Assembly (NCBI RefSeq): GCF_001641755.2
Contig: NZ_LRFG02000001.1
Location: 558,001-622,000 of the forward strand
Direction: 5' to 3'
From: Microbulbifer flavimaris
Lineage (GTDB): Bacteria > Pseudomonadota > Gammaproteobacteria > Pseudomonadales > Cellvibrionaceae
Length of the DNA stretch: 64,000 nucleotides
Under the pieces are notes generated by a model, which saw only the letters and a program-made list of their open reading frames with translations, was not told the DNA's origin and did not search any database. Positions 43,091-53,204 of the stretch are shown here, piece by piece (the stretch's first letter is position 1; every line of letters begins with the position of its first letter). The position numbers and the translations under genes were made by a program.

Positions 43091-44203
43091 ATGGCCCAGG
43101 GTTCAAAAAAAGCGGTTCTCTCCGCCATCTGCGTGAATGGCATCGTTACTGTCCTGAAAGGCATGGCGGCACTTGCCACCCATTCGGCATCAATGATGAA
43201 CGAGGCGGTGCACAGCCTGATGGACACCCTCAATCAGGTGTTCCTTCTGGTGGGGTTGATTCGCGGCGGGCGCCCGGCGGATCAGACCTATGCCTTCGGT
43301 CATGGCCAGAAGAAGTACCTGTGGAACCTGTGGAGTGCGATCGGGCTCTTTTCCATCGGTTGCGGGCTCGGCCTTGCCCACGCCTGGCACGCATGGCACC
43401 AGGTGGGTGTGGTGGAGCGGCCGACTCAAGTGTCGGTGCTGGGCCTGGAAATTGCCCCGATCTGGATCTCCGCCGTGGTCCTGTTCATCGCACTGATTCT
43501 CGAGGCCTATGTGTTGTACGTGGCGGCGAAGGAATTCCTCAGCCGCATGCGTGCAGAGGGCATGCGCAATCCATTTCGCTACTTGCGTCAGGCAGATGAT
43601 CCCACGTTGATTGCGGTGCTGCTGGAAGACAGTATCGCGGTCACAGGTGTACTGCTGGCAGCCACGGGCATCACCATGACCCAGCTCACCGGTGACAAGA
43701 GCTGGGATATCGGCTTCTCGGTGATTATTGCCCTGATGCTTGGCGTCACCGCCATTTTCCTCGGCATGATCAATATGCGTTTCCTGACCAGTATCCGCGA
43801 TGTAAGTGCCGAGCAGGCTTTCCAGGAGATCTGTAAGGGGCACCCGGAGATCGAGCGCTTCCACGATGTGCGCTCGATCATCGTCGACGAGACGCACACG
43901 GTAGTGGTCGCCGAGGTTGAGCTGCGCGAGGAGCGCCTCATCGGTGACCTCCGCAAGCGCATCGATGCTCACGAGGAGGCGCTGTTGGCGCGGGTGCCGG
44001 AAGAGCGGCTGAACCACGCAGTGCGTGAATACGTGGAGACCCGGGCGGTGATCCAGGCGACACTGGAGCGGACGGAACGGGTCATCGATGAACTGGAAAA
44101 AGAGCTCAAGGAGCGCTGCCGCCAGGTCTTTCACCTGACAGTGGAGGTGGAGGGCATAGCGCCATCACCCGAGCTGGACACCCCGGAAGAGTTGTTATCC
44201 TGA
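43091..44203 (+). CDS. Cation diffusion facilitator family transporter (ZnT9-like)
   Basis: A 370-residue CDF protein that exports divalent metals. Transmembrane helix 2 has H41-x3-D45 (AVHSLMDTLNQ), half of the usual metal site. Helix 5 has E179-D180 in LLEDSIAVTG, where the standard family shows H-x3-D; the E-D variant is characteristic of ZnT9-type members. FGHGQKKYLWNLWSA is the typical loop. The C-terminal cytosolic dimer domain spans residues about 240-320, and a charged helical tail follows (TLERTERVIDELEKELKERC). About five to six helices are visible. Metal specificity is not readable, and the changed site makes zinc efflux uncertain. Confidence 0.9.
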   Translation: MAQGSKKAVLSAICVNGIVTVLKGMAALATHSASMMNEAVHSLMDTLNQVFLLVGLIRGGRPADQTYAFGHGQKKYLWNLWSAIGLFSIGCGLGLAHAWHAWHQVGVVERPTQVSVLGLEIAPIWISAVVLFIALILEAYVLYVAAKEFLSRMRAEGMRNPFRYLRQADDPTLIAVLLEDSIAVTGVLLAATGITMTQLTGDKSWDIGFSVIIALMLGVTAIFLGMINMRFLTSIRDVSAEQAFQEICKGHPEIERFHDVRSIIVDETHTVVVAEVELREERLIGDLRKRIDAHEEALLARVPEERLNHAVREYVETRAVIQATLERTERVIDELEKELKERCRQVFHLTVEVEGIAPSPELDTPEELLS

Positions 44204-44248
44204 CCGCCCCCGTGTAGGCTGCGCGCGTGCGCACACGAAGGGATTTCG

Positions 44249-44260
44249 CGCAAATTTGCG
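44249..44260. promoter_or_regulatory. 12-bp perfect palindrome upstream of maeA
   Basis: CGCAAATTTGCG is self-complementary and lies 135 bases before the maeA start in a 190-bp gap. Its AT-rich centre and GC ends fit an operator, but a short palindrome can occur by chance. Confidence 0.3.
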
Positions 44261-44395
44261 AGAGATAACAACATTTCGTGACTGCTTTGGGCTCGTTGTT
44301 CCTCGGGCCGCAAGAACCCCTGCACAGACTCCATTAAAAAGAATTTTATGTCGCTGGATGGTGATTTCCGGCGAATTTTTCGTACATGTGAAGCG

Positions 44396-46075
44396 ATGAC
44401 CAACGAAGATAAACGTCCCCTCTACATCCCCCATGCCGGCCCCTCGCTGCTGGAAATGCCACTGCTGAACAAAGGCAGTGCCTTCACCCGCAAAGAGCGC
44501 CTTGAATTCAACCTGGTGGGGTTGCTGCCCAACAATGTCGAATCCATTGAGGAGCAGGCCCGGCGCGCCTACCACCAGTACCAGCAGTGCAAGACGGACC
44601 TGGACAGGCACATCTACCTGCGCGGTATCCAGGATGACAACGAGACACTGTTCTTTCGCCTGATCGAGGAACACATCGAGGAGATGTTGCCGATCATTTA
44701 TACGCCCACTGTGGGCAAGGCCTGTGAAGAGTTCTCGAATATCTACCGCAACCACCGCGGTCTGTTCGTGTCTTACCCCGACCGCGAGCATATGGACGAT
44801 ATCCTGCGCAGTGCCACCAAGGACAATGTAAAGGTGATCGTGGTCACTGACGGCGAACGCATCCTTGGCCTCGGCGACCAGGGTATCGGCGGCATGGGCA
44901 TTCCTATCGGCAAGCTGTCGCTCTACACCGCCTGCGGCGGCATCAGCCCGGCCTACACCCTGCCGGTAACACTGGATGTGGGCACCAACAACCGCACACT
45001 GCTGAATGATCCCATGTATATGGGCTGGCGCCACGAACGTGTGTCCCAGGAAGAGTACGATGAGTTCGTGGCCGAGTTTATTGCGGCCTGTAAACGTCGC
45101 TGGCCCAAGGTGCTGGTGCAGTTCGAGGACTTCGCCCAGACCAATGCCATGCCGTTGTTGGAAAAATATCGGGACGAACTGTGTTGTTTCAATGACGATA
45201 TCCAGGGCACTGCCGCGGTCTGTCTGGGCACGGTGCTGGCCGCCTGTAAAGCCAAGGGCGAGAAGCTGAGCCAGCAGCGTGTGATGGTGGTCGGTGCCGG
45301 TTCTGCCGGCTGCGGTATCGCCGAGCAGATCGTGATGGCCATGGTGGAGGAGGGTATCACTGAGGCGGAAGCTCGGGAGCACCTGCTGATGTTTGACCGC
45401 TATGGCCTGGTAACACAGGACATGAAAGGTCTGCACAACTTCCAGGCGCGCTGGGCACAGGACCCGGAAAAGTACCCGGGTGTGAGCGAGTGGGACCTGT
45501 TGCAGCTGGTCAAAAACACCAAACCCACCATCATGATTGGCGTGTCCGGCCAGGGCGGTCTGTTTACCCAGGAAGTGATTGAGGCCCTGCACGCCGGTTG
45601 CCCGCGCCCGCTGGTACTGCCGCTTTCCAACCCCACTTCCCGTGCCGAGGCCACGCCGCAGGAGATCCTGACCTGGACCCGTGGCGAGGCGTTGGTGGCT
45701 ACCGGCAGCCCGTTCGCGCCGGTGGAGCTGGACGGCAAGGTTTATCCCATTGCCCAGTGCAATAATGTGTACATCTTCCCGGGCGTAGGGCTGGGGGTAA
45801 TCGCTGCCGGTGCCAACCGGGTGACCGACAATATGCTGATGGCCGCCTCCAATGCGCTGGCCGAGCACGCGCCGGTCGTGAAAAAGGGGGAGGGCGCGAT
45901 GCTGCCGGACCTCGGCAATATCCGCGAGATCACCAAGTACATTGCACTCAAGGTGGGGCTGCAGGCCCAGGAAGACGGTGTCGCACCCGGCGTGACCGAG
46001 GAGAAGCTCAGTGCATCCATCGAGCGCAACTTCTGGTATCCGGGTTACCGCAAGTATCGCCGCCGCTCTTACTGA
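44396..46075 (+). CDS. maeA: NAD-dependent malic enzyme MaeA
   Basis: A 559-residue enzyme that oxidatively decarboxylates malate to pyruvate with NAD+. It aligns closely with E. coli MaeA (565 residues): [20 protein letters not shown] near the N terminus, [18 protein letters not shown] with the catalytic Tyr, [39 protein letters not shown] (metal site), [13 protein letters not shown] (NAD) and [19 protein letters not shown] chose the ATG at 44396 because homologues begin here; an ATG at 44348 would add 16 unmatched residues, and both have weak ribosome binding sites. The first plausible downstream terminator is at 46296. Confidence 0.95.
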   Translation: MTNEDKRPLYIPHAGPSLLEMPLLNKGSAFTRKERLEFNLVGLLPNNVESIEEQARRAYHQYQQCKTDLDRHIYLRGIQDDNETLFFRLIEEHIEEMLPIIYTPTVGKACEEFSNIYRNHRGLFVSYPDREHMDDILRSATKDNVKVIVVTDGERILGLGDQGIGGMGIPIGKLSLYTACGGISPAYTLPVTLDVGTNNRTLLNDPMYMGWRHERVSQEEYDEFVAEFIAACKRRWPKVLVQFEDFAQTNAMPLLEKYRDELCCFNDDIQGTAAVCLGTVLAACKAKGEKLSQQRVMVVGAGSAGCGIAEQIVMAMVEEGITEAEAREHLLMFDRYGLVTQDMKGLHNFQARWAQDPEKYPGVSEWDLLQLVKNTKPTIMIGVSGQGGLFTQEVIEALHAGCPRPLVLPLSNPTSRAEATPQEILTWTRGEALVATGSPFAPVELDGKVYPIAQCNNVYIFPGVGLGVIAAGANRVTDNMLMAASNALAEHAPVVKKGEGAMLPDLGNIREITKYIALKVGLQAQEDGVAPGVTEEKLSASIERNFWYPGYRKYRRRSY

Positions 46076-46141
46076 TCGGTTCCAAGAACGCCTGCTCTCA
46101 AGGGGCGAGGCTGCTGACAAAGCTCAGCTGCCAGTGATTAA

Positions 46142-46250
46142 GACAGAGTGCCAGGACTCGCATTTCGAAACCGTCGGGTACAGGACGTACCCGACGGAGC
46201 TACAGGGACGTTTTTATGCGTTTGCGAAATGCGGGTCCTGGTGCTCTGTC
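46142..46250. repeat. Nested palindromic element (MITE/REP-like), 109 bp
   Basis: Outer arms 46142-46167 and 46225-46250 are inverted copies matching at 23 of 26 positions (ends GACAGAG... / ...CTCTGTC). Inside, a perfect 11-bp inverted repeat, CCGTCGGGTAC (46171-46181) and GTACCCGACGG (46187-46197), has an AGGAC loop. It is in the 207-bp gap between convergent maeA and an SDR gene. No open frame and no obvious target duplication are visible. The arrangement fits a small non-autonomous mobile element or a REP-type sequence; copy number cannot be judged from one window. Confidence 0.6.
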
Positions 46251-46282
46251 GCCACCGCACCAGAATAAAATAGTTGGTGGGT

Positions 46283-47143
46283 TTATGAATACTCTCGCCC
46301 GCTTCCAGCGGGCGTTTTTGTTTCTGTGGACTGAATATGGCCGGCCCTTGTAAGTGCCCGTCTTAGCAAAATCGAGCATGTGCAGAAGAAGGTACCGGGC
46401 AGGGCGCGACTGAAGTAGGCAACGAGCTTGGCTCTCTTTCCCGGGATGATCATCCACTTGCCCGCATCCAGGCCCGCCAGTATCTGATCACAGGCCGTAT
46501 CCACGTCCAGCGAACCGGCCACCTTGCGCAACTCCAGAGACAGGGGATGGGCATCCTGCCTCTCCCGTGCCACCATCGGCGTGCGCACTTCCGCGGGGCA
46601 GATGCAGCTGACGTGAATACCCAGAGGCAGCAGTTCAAAGCGCAGGGTGGTTGCCAGTCCCACGACGCCAAACTTCGATGCTCCATAGGCCGCGTAACCA
46701 TAGTTACTGGTGAGCCCGGCCAGTGAAGCGATCAGTGCGAGCCGCGTGCCGGGCTGCAGGAAGGGCACCACGGCGTGGGCAAAATGAAAGCTGCCATTGA
46801 GGTTTACCTCGACTACCCGATGGAAATCTTCTGGCTCCAGGTCGGTAAAGGCCCGGTTGACCAGGATGCCGGCGCAGTTGATTGCGAGATCTGGCGCGCC
46901 GAACGTGTCGACGGCGGCCGAGATGGCTTGCTGTACCCGCTCCAGTCTGGTGATATCTACCGGGAAAAACTCCCACTTTCCCGAGCCGCCTCTTACCGCA
47001 TTATCGAGCTGTTCGAGACGATCCGGGTCGAGCTCCAGATCCAGAATTGAAACCCGGCTGCCCCGGCGCAGCAACCGCAGTGCGATGCCAAATCCGAGAC
47101 CGCTGCCGGCACCGCTAATTAGCGCGTGTTTCCAGTTTTTCAT
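46283..47143 (-). CDS. Short-chain dehydrogenase/reductase
   Basis: A 286-residue classical SDR. ISGAGSGLGFGIALRLL binds NAD(P), NCAGIL is the structural motif, and the catalytic triad is S-x12-Y-x3-K (ASLAGLTSNYGYAAYGASK). The C-terminal extension (TFFCTCSILLRRALTRAG) is hydrophobic/basic and may contact membrane. The substrate is unknown; SDRs of this type reduce or oxidise hydroxyl groups on many lipids and small molecules. GGAGG just before ATG 47143 supports the start. The last 12 codons coincide with an intrinsic terminator hairpin reading the other way, which suits maeA; this may mean the C terminus is not conserved. Confidence 0.88.
   Translation of the reverse strand: MKNWKHALISGAGSGLGFGIALRLLRRGSRVSILDLELDPDRLEQLDNAVRGGSGKWEFFPVDITRLERVQQAISAAVDTFGAPDLAINCAGILVNRAFTDLEPEDFHRVVEVNLNGSFHFAHAVVPFLQPGTRLALIASLAGLTSNYGYAAYGASKFGVVGLATTLRFELLPLGIHVSCICPAEVRTPMVARERQDAHPLSLELRKVAGSLDVDTACDQILAGLDAGKWMIIPGKRAKLVAYFSRALPGTFFCTCSILLRRALTRAGHIQSTETKTPAGSGREYS
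46296..46319 (+). terminator. Rho-independent terminator (for maeA), overlapping the SDR 3' end
   Basis: CGCCCGC (46296-46302), TTCCA, GCGGGCG (46308-46314), then TTTTT. On the plus strand this is a canonical terminator, but it lies inside the last codons of the convergent SDR gene. Confidence 0.75.
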
Positions 47144-47310
47144 TTTGCCTCCGTGCAGTTCTGCTCTCCGGCAAATGCTGATGGTGTCCGGTGCATGTCT
47201 TCGATGAGAATTAGCTGCAGCTTCAAAACACCCAATTGTCTGGACGTTATCGGGACTTCCAAAAGCGGGGCCGATTCCGGGGCAGGGCCCTGCTTTGGGG
47301 ACTGAGGGAG

Positions 47311-48519
47311 CTACTGTTGGCGTTCCTCGATCTTCACGCCATCTGAAATTCGTTCACTCGGGTGAAGAACCAGCGTCTCGCCCTCTCTGACCCCCTCTAA
47401 CACCTCTGCCTGCAAGCCGTTATTTTTTCCAATCTTAACGGTTACCCTTTCGGCCTGGCCACCGGTTACGCGAAAGATGGCCCACTCGCCCTGGTGGCGG
47501 AACAGTGCCCCGGTAGGCACCTGCAAGACGTCTTCCCCACGCCATACCCGGATTGCGGCGTCGACCCGGTAACCGTGGCCCAGTCGTGACCAGCGCTCTC
47601 GCGGGTCGGTGAAGTCGATGATGACGTTGACTCGTTGCTCCTCGATACCGAGGGCGGAAATTTTGGTAAAGCCGAACGGTTCAACCAGGCGCACACGGCC
47701 AATCAGCGGCTTCTCTCCCCCCCAGCTGGTGAACTCTACTGGCGCACCCGGCTCTACCTGCACCGCATCGCGGGAGAGTAAATCGACCACGACTTCCAGC
47801 TCGGCCGCGTTGCCGATCTCAACCAGGCGGGTACCGGCGACCACGACGCGTTCACTTTCCTGCTGTAACCGCAGCACCCGACCGCTGACCGGCGCTTTAA
47901 CCTGGACGATGTCCTCAGGATCACTGGCACTGCCCGGTTCCGGAGCAATCAACTGGGCCCGCGCGTTGTCGACATCGCCGGCCCGGGCCCGCTCTGCCGC
48001 CTTGGCGGTATCGACTGCCGCTTCGGCACTGTCCAGTGCCAGCTCAGCCCGCTCCAGTTCAGAGCGGGAGACATAATCTTTTTTTGCCAGTGCCCGAATG
48101 CGTTTGACATCGGCGCGGGCAAAGGCGAGGCGAGCCTCGGCGTCCCGTCGCTCGGCGCGTGCGAGGTTCAGCGCGGCCTCGGCACTTTGAATTGCCGCCA
48201 GGGCCTGGGTGCGGCCGCGCTTGTCCAGAAAGCCGGGGCTGGTGGGGAGCAGCTCCGCCAGCAGCGTTTCGTCAGCGGAGACCTGATCACCCACTTCCCG
48301 GTTGATACGCAGCAGGTATCCGGTCACCGGCGCCGAGACCACGTAGACGTCGTGCACCCGGGTATAGCCCTCGTCGCGCACGCGGACCTCCAGGGGCCCG
48401 CGGGTTACCTGTGCCAGGTCGACTGGAACCGGGTCGGGAAGATAGGCGTACACGAAGAACATCACCAGTGCGCCGAGCAGGGCACCGGTAATGATTCTTC
48501 GAAGCAGCTTTTTGCGCAT
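47311..48519 (-). CDS. HlyD-type periplasmic adaptor of an ABC exporter
   Basis: A 402-residue membrane-fusion protein. One N-terminal membrane helix (residues about 8-26), a biotinyl-lipoyl half (VVSAPVTGYLLRINREVGDQ), a long coiled coil (residues about 105-190, rich in A/E/R: QSAEAALNLARAERRDAEAR) and a beta-barrel domain (VVDLLSRDAVQVEPGAPVEF) are visible in this order. It links an inner-membrane ABC transporter to an outer channel. It is the last gene of a three-gene set with the permease (1-base gap) and the ATPase. The pattern resembles DevB/MacA-like adaptors; the exported compound is unknown, and no outer-membrane channel gene is next to it. Confidence 0.9.
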   Translation of the reverse strand: MRKKLLRRIITGALLGALVMFFVYAYLPDPVPVDLAQVTRGPLEVRVRDEGYTRVHDVYVVSAPVTGYLLRINREVGDQVSADETLLAELLPTSPGFLDKRGRTQALAAIQSAEAALNLARAERRDAEARLAFARADVKRIRALAKKDYVSRSELERAELALDSAEAAVDTAKAAERARAGDVDNARAQLIAPEPGSASDPEDIVQVKAPVSGRVLRLQQESERVVVAGTRLVEIGNAAELEVVVDLLSRDAVQVEPGAPVEFTSWGGEKPLIGRVRLVEPFGFTKISALGIEEQRVNVIIDFTDPRERWSRLGHGYRVDAAIRVWRGEDVLQVPTGALFRHQGEWAIFRVTGGQAERVTVKIGKNNGLQAEVLEGVREGETLVLHPSERISDGVKIEERQQ

Positions 48520-48520
48520 A

Positions 48521-50899
48521 TCACTCCCGGGTTTTCAGTACTGCGATCAGATCGAGGTGATCGATTCGCCGGCGGACCAGCAAGCCCGAGCCGATCGCAG
48601 CCAGAACGACGACCAGAGCCGCGTAGCCGTAGGTAGAATCACTGATCACCAGCGGAATACGAAACAACTCGGTATCAAATGACTGCACCAGTAAAGCCGC
48701 CAGCAGAAAGCCCAGCAGGGCACCCAGCGGCAGGGCCAATACCGTGAGTAACGCCAGTTCTCCCAGCAGAATATAGGAAACCTCGCCGCGGGTAAGTCCC
48801 AGCACCCGTAGGCTGGCCAGTTCGCGGCCCCGCTCTGAAAGGGAAATACGCGCGTTGTTATAGACAACGCCCACCGCAATCAGGCCCGCGAACAGCGTGT
48901 TGAAAAAGACAAAGGTGCCAAGGCTGTCCTGCAGGGTGTCGTAGAAGGCATTCTGTGCCTGCTCCTGCAGGCTGACGCCGGAAACAACCGGGGTATTTTT
49001 CAGGGACTCGTAAAGCGCGTCGGTTTGGTCGGGGTCCACCAGCAGGTAGGCACCAGAGACGGCGCTGTCCTCCTTGAGCATACGGTTCAGCGCGTCCAGG
49101 TGCATGTAGGCAGTGGTGCCCATGTAGGTTTTGACGATGCCGCTGACCACCATATCCAGCTCCGGCCGTCGTCCGGTTCGCACCTCCACCCGCAGCAGGT
49201 CCCCGGTACCGATATCGAGAAGCTCCGCCAGCTTGTCCGACAATATCAGCCCGTGTTTCGGTAGCGGGACCGGCCTGAGCTCTGTATCGACGATCCTGCT
49301 GAGCTCTGGCCGAGCCTCCATTCCGAGAATTGCCTCGCGGCGCACATAGGGCCCGTTGCGCAACACCACCGGAATGGCGCGAAAGGGTTCTGCCGTCATT
49401 ACGCCGGGTGCGTGCAAGACATCCTGAATGGCGCGTTTGTTGCGGGGTTCGACAAAATTGACGGTGACATCCTGGCGGTCGATGACGTTAAAGCTGACAT
49501 CCACCATGTACATCATGGCGTCCATGGAAAAACTGGCGCCGATCAGCAGTCCCATGGACATGGCGATGCCCAGTACGGTCATGGCGGCGCGCTTGGGCCA
49601 GCGGTAGATGTGCCGGAGGATCATCCTGCTGGGCTGGTCCACCCAGGGTGCCAGTCGCTCCAGCCACCGCGCCGCACGACTGTAATCGGGGGGTGGGGGC
49701 GGTACCATGGCGATGGCCGGTTCCAGTTGCATCACCCGTCGCACTGAAGAGGCGGTACCGACCCCGGCCACCAGCAGGCTGAAGCCGATCGACACCAGGT
49801 AAATGTCCGGTGGGGGGCGAAACAGCAGAAATGGGAACTTGAAGAAGTCCTGGTACATATTGGCCAGCCCACGGCCCAGCCAGAGCCCGAGCAGGATACC
49901 GATCACCACACCGAGCAGGGTGATCAAACCAATCATCTTCAGGTAGTGCCTGGCGACGTCTCCATTGCTGTAACCGAATGCCTTCAGAAGGCCGATCTGT
50001 TCCCGCTCCGTGTCGATCAGGCGGCCCACGACCACGTTGAGCAGGAATGCCGCAACCAGCAGAAATATGGGGGGCAGGATGCGGCCAATGGTCTCGAGCT
50101 GATTGATCTCGTTGGTCAGGAACTGGTCCGAAATCTGCTGGTCACGCCCATAGGCACCGGTGGCACCGTAGCGTTTCAGTAGGCTGTCCAGCCGCTGGAT
50201 CAGTGCATCCTCGTCGGTCCCCGCGGAGGTTAAAATGACCGCCTCGTTGAAAGCGCCGTCCAGGTCGAACGCGTTTGCCACGGCGTCCCGGTTCATCCAC
50301 AGGACACCAAACCGTTTTTTGTCCGGGACGATCTCCCCCGGTGAAATTGCATAGACGTATTCAGGCGAGAGCACGATGCCCGTTACCGTCAGGCGCTTCT
50401 TGGTGCCGTTCAGGATGGCGTGGAGGTGATCACCGGGTTCCAGTTTGTGGGCCTCGGCGAAGGCATCCAGGACCAGCACCTCTTCCTCATGCTGAGGATC
50501 GAAATAGCGGCCCTCATGCAGCACGATATCGTTGATATGCGGCAGCGGAAACGGTGGCAGGGACTGGATTTCTCCTGTGATGGGCGCAGCGGCGCCGGCG
50601 ACATCGAGAATCACCCCGGCGCGGATACGGGTCTCTGCACGCCGCACACCCGGCAGTGCCGTGATCTCGTCCAGCAGCGCATTGGGAGCGCGCTTTACCG
50701 GCGCGACCACGTCCGCAAAACGGTAGCGCTCATAATAAGCACTTCGGGTTTCCGCCAGGGAGATCAGCATGCCTTTGGACATCACATACATGCCGATACC
50801 GCAGCCGATCACAACGGCGATCGCCAGTGCCTGGCCCTTGATGGCCCAGAGGTCCCGCACCAGCTTGCGGTCTAATGGGAGCAACCAGTTAATCCACAT
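48521..50899 (-). CDS. FtsX-like ABC transporter permease
   Basis: A 792-residue permease with two FtsX-type halves. The first helix group is at residues about 20-45, then a large periplasmic domain, then helices at about 265-400 (e.g. [16 protein letters not shown]), a second helix and periplasmic domain ([20 protein letters not shown]), and four C-terminal helices ([40 protein letters not shown]). Such proteins act as mechanotransducers moving substrates from the periplasm or outer leaflet rather than across the inner membrane. It is coupled to the adaptor gene (1-base gap after its stop) and follows the ATPase gene after about 100 bases. Confidence 0.9.
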   Translation of the reverse strand: MWINWLLPLDRKLVRDLWAIKGQALAIAVVIGCGIGMYVMSKGMLISLAETRSAYYERYRFADVVAPVKRAPNALLDEITALPGVRRAETRIRAGVILDVAGAAAPITGEIQSLPPFPLPHINDIVLHEGRYFDPQHEEEVLVLDAFAEAHKLEPGDHLHAILNGTKKRLTVTGIVLSPEYVYAISPGEIVPDKKRFGVLWMNRDAVANAFDLDGAFNEAVILTSAGTDEDALIQRLDSLLKRYGATGAYGRDQQISDQFLTNEINQLETIGRILPPIFLLVAAFLLNVVVGRLIDTEREQIGLLKAFGYSNGDVARHYLKMIGLITLLGVVIGILLGLWLGRGLANMYQDFFKFPFLLFRPPPDIYLVSIGFSLLVAGVGTASSVRRVMQLEPAIAMVPPPPPDYSRAARWLERLAPWVDQPSRMILRHIYRWPKRAAMTVLGIAMSMGLLIGASFSMDAMMYMVDVSFNVIDRQDVTVNFVEPRNKRAIQDVLHAPGVMTAEPFRAIPVVLRNGPYVRREAILGMEARPELSRIVDTELRPVPLPKHGLILSDKLAELLDIGTGDLLRVEVRTGRRPELDMVVSGIVKTYMGTTAYMHLDALNRMLKEDSAVSGAYLLVDPDQTDALYESLKNTPVVSGVSLQEQAQNAFYDTLQDSLGTFVFFNTLFAGLIAVGVVYNNARISLSERGRELASLRVLGLTRGEVSYILLGELALLTVLALPLGALLGFLLAALLVQSFDTELFRIPLVISDSTYGYAALVVVLAAIGSGLLVRRRIDHLDLIAVLKTRE

Positions 50900-50999
50900 A
50901 TGCCGGTATTTCCCGATGTGGTGGCTTGTGGCCTGCTGCTGGGCAACTGGAGCTGACCAGGGGAGCCTGGGGTGCCCGGGATGGCATCATCGGTCTTCC

Positions 51000-51716
51000 T
51001 TACCAGCTCAATGCCGAGGGTTCGCAGGGCGCCTCGTTGATGCGGCTTTCCTGTATCTGGCCGTCCGCCATATGTAGAACCCGATTGGCCATGTCCGCGA
51101 TTCCTGCATTGTGCGTAATTACCATGGTGGTGGTGTTCAGCTCCCTGTTGACCCGTGCGATCGCCTCCAGCACCACGATACCGGTCTTGCTGTCGAGCGC
51201 ACCGGTGGGCTCATCACAGAAAAGCACATTGGGTTGTTTGGCGATGGCGCGGGCGATGGCGACCCGCTGCTGTTCGCCACCGGACAGCTGGGCCGGAAAG
51301 TGGTGGATGCGCTGCTCGAGCCCCACCAGTTTCAGGGCCTGTTCCGGTTCCATCGGGTTGCTGGCGATCTCGGTCACCAGGGCCACGTTCTCCCGCGCCG
51401 TCAGGCTCGGGATCAGGTTGTAGAACTGGAATACGAATCCGACATGTTCGCGGCGGAATTGCGTCAGGTGGCGGTCGTCGAATGCGGTCAGTTCCTCATG
51501 GTCGAAATAAACGTGTCCCTCGGTGGGTGAGTCCAGTCCCCCAAGAATATTCAGCAACGTGGATTTTCCGCTGCCGGAAGGGCCCAGCAGAACCACCATC
51601 TCCCCGCGCGGTACCTCCAGATCAACACCGCGCAGGGCGAAGACCCGGGTATCGCCGCTGCCGTAGACCTTGGTCAGTCCCTCGGCGCGGAAAGCGGGGT
51701 AATCCTTGTTTTTCAT
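51000..51716 (-). CDS. ABC transporter ATP-binding protein (LolD/MacB-like)
   Basis: A 238-residue ATPase with [16 protein letters not shown] (Walker A), [16 protein letters not shown] (Q loop), [18 protein letters not shown] (signature) and [15 protein letters not shown] (Walker B). It belongs to the LolD/MacB/FtsE group that powers FtsX-type permeases. It is the first gene of the three-gene exporter unit. ATG 51716 has only a weak ribosome binding site. Its C-terminal 20 residues are longer than the core family. Confidence 0.95.
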   Translation of the reverse strand: MKNKDYPAFRAEGLTKVYGSGDTRVFALRGVDLEVPRGEMVVLLGPSGSGKSTLLNILGGLDSPTEGHVYFDHEELTAFDDRHLTQFRREHVGFVFQFYNLIPSLTARENVALVTEIASNPMEPEQALKLVGLEQRIHHFPAQLSGGEQQRVAIARAIAKQPNVLFCDEPTGALDSKTGIVVLEAIARVNRELNTTTMVITHNAGIADMANRVLHMADGQIQESRINEAPCEPSALSW

Positions 51717-51791
51717 GGTGTGATCAATATAGCTGCTGCCGCCGTGTACCTGGCACTGCCGCCTTTCAAAGCCGCCGCCAGCTGTGCGGTG

Positions 51792-53096
51792 TCAAGGGGT
51801 GGCCGGCCAGAAAAATATGACTGCGAGCCCAGCAAAAAAAGGTACCGTGAAGAACAGCAAGACACGGGAGAACAGGCGTGCTCCACCCAGCATGCCGGCG
51901 GCTCCCGCCTTGAAGACCATGTTGGCCAGCGTTGCGATGATCATCGCCCGCCACGCCGTATCCACTGACAGTTTGCCCTGGTTGGCGAGATTGGCGGTGG
52001 ACAGCGTAATGGCATCCACGTCTGTAAAACCCGAGATCAGCGCAACCACGTAGATGCCCTGGTTGCCGAAGTAGTCCTTGGCGGCGGCAATCGCCAGCAG
52101 AACCAGTGCATACAGGCCACCGAAAATCAGCGCTGGCGTCAATTCCGCGGGGTTGCCGTGTTCGGGCATCTGGTATTCCTGCTCACCGATAAAGTGATAT
52201 CCGAGAGCGCAGATCACCAGGCTGACAATCAGAAGCGCAGCGAGGGGTGGTATAAACTCCACCACGATTTTGGGTGCGACCACCGCTATCTCCACGAACA
52301 TGCGTACGAAGATGGTGGTGGAAGCAATCAGAATGACCAGTGCCGCAAGGTCGGAGATGCCGGGCGTTTCCCGCGCGCGCCGGGCATAGCTGACCGTGGT
52401 GGCGGTCGAAGAAATCAGCCCGCCGATGATGCCGCTGAGCATTGTGCCCGCACGGGCGCCCACCAGCTTGTAGGCCGCGTAGCCGCCGAGGCCAATGCCA
52501 ACGATCAGCACCACAAGCAGCCAGATCTTGAAAGGGTTCAGCACACTGTAAGGCCCGAAGGTCTGGTTGGGCAGTACCGGGAGAATAATCAGGGATATCA
52601 GTGCGAACTGCATGATTGCCCGAAGATCCTTCTCGGGAAGCTTTTTGGCAAACTTGTGCATGCTCGGTTTGAGGTGGAGCAGGATGGCGATTGTCCCGCC
52701 GAGTGCCACGGCGACGGCCTTGTCTCCGATGACAAGAAAAACACCGATCAGGTACATCATGAGGACGGAAATTTCCGTCGTAACGCCACTACTTTCCTTT
52801 TCGCCGCGCAGACGTTCCAGGTTTCCAAGCAGGATCAAGACTGTGATACAGACGATGCCGATAGCAAGCAGCCATGGCCACTGGTAAATCTGGGTGAGGC
52901 GTCCTGTCAGGGCGCCAAAGAGGGCAATCAGCGGAAAGGTACGTATACCCCCGAGCCTGTCGGTGCTGCGTTCACGCTGCAGGCCAATTAAGAGGCCCAA
53001 CCCCAGGGCGATTCCGAAAGCGATCAGGGTTTCGGGATCAGCAAAGTCCTGAAGGGGCGTTGCAGGGTACTCCTTGGCAGCGCTTTCATCTCGCAT
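51792..53096 (-). CDS. MgtC/SapB family membrane protein with DUF4010
   Basis: A 434-residue integral membrane protein. The N-terminal MgtC-like part has IAFGIALGLGLLIGLQRERS and GIRTFPLIALFGALTG, the conserved GLLIGLERE-type signature. The C-terminal DUF4010 part (residues about 180-420) has many helices, including LSGIIGGLISSTATTVSYAR and ALISGFTDVDAITLSTANLA, whose polar residues suggest a transport pore. About twelve hydrophobic segments in all. The family is uncharacterised; Mg2+ or virulence roles of MgtC do not necessarily carry over. Single gene, 75 bases from the ATPase gene on the same strand. Confidence 0.88.
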   Translation of the reverse strand: MRDESAAKEYPATPLQDFADPETLIAFGIALGLGLLIGLQRERSTDRLGGIRTFPLIALFGALTGRLTQIYQWPWLLAIGIVCITVLILLGNLERLRGEKESSGVTTEISVLMMYLIGVFLVIGDKAVAVALGGTIAILLHLKPSMHKFAKKLPEKDLRAIMQFALISLIILPVLPNQTFGPYSVLNPFKIWLLVVLIVGIGLGGYAAYKLVGARAGTMLSGIIGGLISSTATTVSYARRARETPGISDLAALVILIASTTIFVRMFVEIAVVAPKIVVEFIPPLAALLIVSLVICALGYHFIGEQEYQMPEHGNPAELTPALIFGGLYALVLLAIAAAKDYFGNQGIYVVALISGFTDVDAITLSTANLANQGKLSVDTAWRAMIIATLANMVFKAGAAGMLGGARLFSRVLLFFTVPFFAGLAVIFFWPATP

Positions 53097-53157
53097 GTAG
53101 AGCTAACTGGGCTGGGCGGCTTTGTTACTGTTATGAATTCCTCTTAACAAAGTAGTC

Positions 53158-53180
53158 AAAAAAACGCCCGGGCAACCGGG
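53158..53180 (-). terminator. Rho-independent terminator after greB
   Basis: Read on the minus strand: CCCGG-TTGC-CCGGG, then CG and seven T, starting about 25 bases after the greB stop. The short stem makes it moderate in strength. Confidence 0.6.
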
Positions 53181-53204
53181 GGAGGGGAGAAGGGCTGAGC
53201 GACA

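Noticed and set aside
44195-46120. 641-codon open frame antisense to maeA
   Set aside because: maeA is nearly identical in layout to the E. coli enzyme; the opposite frame is a composition artefact.
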